Source: Actinomadura violacea
GTDB lineage: Bacteria; Actinomycetota; Actinomycetes; Streptosporangiales; Streptosporangiaceae
Assembly (NCBI RefSeq): GCF_017573465.1
Contig: NZ_JAGEPF010000003.1
Span: 372,001 to 436,000 of the forward strand
DNA length: 64,000 bases
Direction: 5' to 3'
Each line of letters starts with the position of its first letter. Within the stretch, counting starts at the first letter, position 1. Positions 62,341-64,000 of this stretch are shown here, piece after piece. Both the position numbers and the translations under genes were made by a program. Below the pieces are notes generated by a model. That model was not told the origin of the DNA, did no database searches, and saw only the letters and a list, made by a program, of their open reading frames with translations.

Positions 62341-63696
62341 CTACTTCTTCTTCTGGAAGGCGGTGTAGTCGTCCTGCGCCGCCTTCATGGCGTCCTGGGC
62401 GGACTTCTTGCCGGCGACGAGGCCCTGCAGCGGACCGCCGAACGCGTCGGTGAACGTCGGCGTCGTGTAGTCGATGTAGGGCGTGGTGCCGTCGTTCTTG
62501 CTGAGCTCGGCCCAGGCCGCCGACACCTCCTTCATCAGCGGCTTGTCCGGCTCGGTGGAGGCGGGCAGGACGGGAAGGCTGCCGGCCTGCACCGCCACGT
62601 TCATCGCCTCGGGCGAGGTGATGAAGTTGATGTAGGCGGCCGCGACGTCGGCGTGCTTGGACTTGGAGGTGATCGACCACGGCAGGCTCTCGCCGCCCAT
62701 GGTCGCCACCGGCGCGCCCGCCTGCGGCGCGGGCGGCAGCATGAAGCCGACCTTGTCCTTCATCCGGTCGTTCAGGTCCGGCGCCCACCAGGTGCCGCCG
62801 AACATGAACAGCCCCTCGCCCTTGGCGAAGTTCACCGGGGTGTCGTCCCACTTCACCGCGTTGGAGTCCTTGGTGAGGTAGCCCTTCTTCGCCCAGTCCG
62901 CGAGCTTCTGCGCGGCCTGCACGTTGGGCCCGTCCGTCCAGGAGCCGCCGCTGCCGAACACCAGCTTGCGGACGGCCTCCTTCCCGGTCGCGGCGTCCTG
63001 CAGGATGCCGTACAGCTGCATCGCGGGCAGCTTCTCCAGGTTGCCGAACGCGATCGGCACCTCGCCCTTGCCCTTGGCGGTCGCGAGCGCCTGCTCGAAC
63101 TCGTCCCAGGTCTTCGGCGGCTGGATGCCCAGCTTGGCGAGCTTCTCCTTGTTGTAGTAGAGCCCGACGATCTCGCCGTTCAGGGACACCCCGTACAGGT
63201 CGCCCGAGCCGATGAGCTTGCCGTCCTTGGTGACGCTGTTCAGGTCGAGCAGGCCCTTCGGGTACCGCTTGGACCACCCGTACGCCTGGTCGTAGGCGCC
63301 GAGGGGCAGCAGCATGCCGTCCTTGACGTACTGGGCCATGGACGCGTAGCCCTGGTTGGCCTCGACGACGTCGGGCGGGTTGCTGCCCGACAGCGCGAGC
63401 CGCAGCGTCTTCTGCAGGTCGCTGAAGGAGCGCGACACCCGCTTGATCTTCACGTTCGGGTACTTGGCCTCGAACTGGGCGTTGAGCTTCTCGATCTGCT
63501 CCTTCAGTCCGCCCTGGACCTCCTGGTCCCAGACGGTGAGCGTCACGTTGCCGGCCTTGGCGACGTCGGTGCTGACCGCCGCGGGCGCCTTGCTCGCCGG
63601 CTTGTCGTTCGACGAGCCCGGCGCGCAGGCGGCGGCGAGCGCGGTCACCAGGACCGCCGCCGCGGCGACCGTGCCCCGTCTCATGAGCGTCGGCAT
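62341..63696 (-). CDS. Sugar ABC transporter substrate-binding lipoprotein
   Basis: 451 residues. The lipobox is LAAAC after the signal peptide (VAAAAVLVTALAAAC). Family-1 solute-binding features: VTLTVWDQEVQGGLKEQIEK, NPPDVVEANQGYASMAQYV and FMFGGTWWAPDL. The ligand may be an amino-sugar oligosaccharide, judged only from the deacetylase downstream. ATG 63696 follows AGGAG-CCGCAGGA; a second Met at 63684 is possible. Confidence 0.9.
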   Translation of the reverse strand: MPTLMRRGTVAAAAVLVTALAAACAPGSSNDKPASKAPAAVSTDVAKAGNVTLTVWDQEVQGGLKEQIEKLNAQFEAKYPNVKIKRVSRSFSDLQKTLRLALSGSNPPDVVEANQGYASMAQYVKDGMLLPLGAYDQAYGWSKRYPKGLLDLNSVTKDGKLIGSGDLYGVSLNGEIVGLYYNKEKLAKLGIQPPKTWDEFEQALATAKGKGEVPIAFGNLEKLPAMQLYGILQDAATGKEAVRKLVFGSGGSWTDGPNVQAAQKLADWAKKGYLTKDSNAVKWDDTPVNFAKGEGLFMFGGTWWAPDLNDRMKDKVGFMLPPAPQAGAPVATMGGESLPWSITSKSKHADVAAAYINFITSPEAMNVAVQAGSLPVLPASTEPDKPLMKEVSAAWAELSKNDGTTPYIDYTTPTFTDAFGGPLQGLVAGKKSAQDAMKAAQDDYTAFQKKK

Positions 63697-63790
63697 TCCT
63701 GCGGCTCCTTTCTGTGCTGCTGTCCCGGGCCGGCGCGGGGGGCCGCGCCGGCTCGGGTCCTGGGGTGGGGCGGGGGGCTGGGGCGAACCG

Positions 63791-64000
63791 TCAGGACGAG
63801 TGCTGCAGGTCGTCGCGGAGCGTCGGCTCGGCGCGCACCACGGTGTCGGTCGCCGAGTCCGGAATGTAGTCGACGACGAACGCGTACGGTTCCAGCGCCT
63901 CCTCGGGGACCTCGCCGGACTCGCCGAACGCGGCGATCTCCCCCCAGCAGGGGGCGCCGAGCGAGCCGCTGCGGTGCCGGACCGACAGGCCCGCGCACAG
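63791..64000 (-). CDS. C-terminal end of an unidentified protein
   Basis: Sixty-nine residues of an open frame that enters from the right edge and stops at 63791. The end reads APCWGEIAAFGESGEVPEEA and later YAFVVDYIPDSATD. It lies 94 bases upstream of the SBP gene in the same direction and is probably part of the same sugar operon. I do not recognise the family from this fragment. Confidence 0.7.
   Translation of the reverse strand: MCAGLSVRHRSGSLGAPCWGEIAAFGESGEVPEEALEPYAFVVDYIPDSATDTVVRAEPTLRDDLQHSS

Overview
This 64 kb window is chromosomal DNA from a high-GC, GC3-biased actinomycete. The family content (S-adenosyl methyltransferase of the DUF574 type, PP2C/SpoIIE phosphatases with PAS/GAF or ANTAR modules, DUF1707-FHA, DUF3068, DUF4232, F420-type LLM oxidoreductase, many sugar ABC systems) fits the Streptosporangiales, perhaps Actinomadura or a relative. 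The genus is inference: there is no rRNA. I saw no tRNA, insertion sequence, prophage, CRISPR array or origin.

Layout. 1-1143: 3' truncated apolipoprotein N-acyltransferase. 1776-4707: a tightly coupled kamD-kamE-kal operon followed by a 15-bp tandem repeat. 5081-12875: DUF4239 and proline-rich envelope proteins, a UvrA-like ATPase, a divergent methyltransferase/phosphatase pair and a DUF2252 protein. 12928-15542: divergent kdd and kamA, which complete the front half of the lysine-fermentation route with the 2-4.7 kb operon. 15607-19932: P450, DUF3616, acyl-CoA dehydrogenase, FHA protein. 20083-26820: ROK-regulated ABC importer with a BadF-type sugar kinase and a GH4 phospho-glycosidase. 26909-30846: LLM oxidoreductase, Lrp and LacI regulators, and an orphan MsiK/UgpC-type ATPase. 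30922-35887: a second complete sugar ABC operon, whose first permease carries an extra extracytoplasmic domain. 36119-42879: aminopeptidase, ANTAR-PP2C, 5'-3' exonuclease, Crp-like regulator, amidohydrolase, gamma-carbonic anhydrase. 42890-44950: TetR/MFS efflux pair with two palindromic operators. 45036-49009: nitrite reductase NirB and an FAD/[2Fe-2S] partner. 49294-52780: DUF3068, a small protein, a DUF4232 lipoprotein and an orphan ketosynthase. 52981-57607: part of a myo-inositol catabolic operon with a GntR regulator. 57685-64000: a third sugar ABC operon with a secreted PIG-L deacetylase; it runs off the window.

How it works together. The window is dominated by nutrient acquisition: three sugar ABC systems, inositol degradation, nitrite assimilation and lysine degradation through beta-lysine. 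Two of the three ABC systems have no ATPase of their own, so the ATPase at 29596-30846 (or the one at 34658-35887) may energise them. The most notable point is a KamA/KamDE/Kdd/Kal set, best known from anaerobic lysine fermenters, split over two nearby loci in what looks like an aerobic actinomycete.

Limits: everything is read by eye from sequence and translations. Family names come from motif recognition; no search or structure prediction was run.
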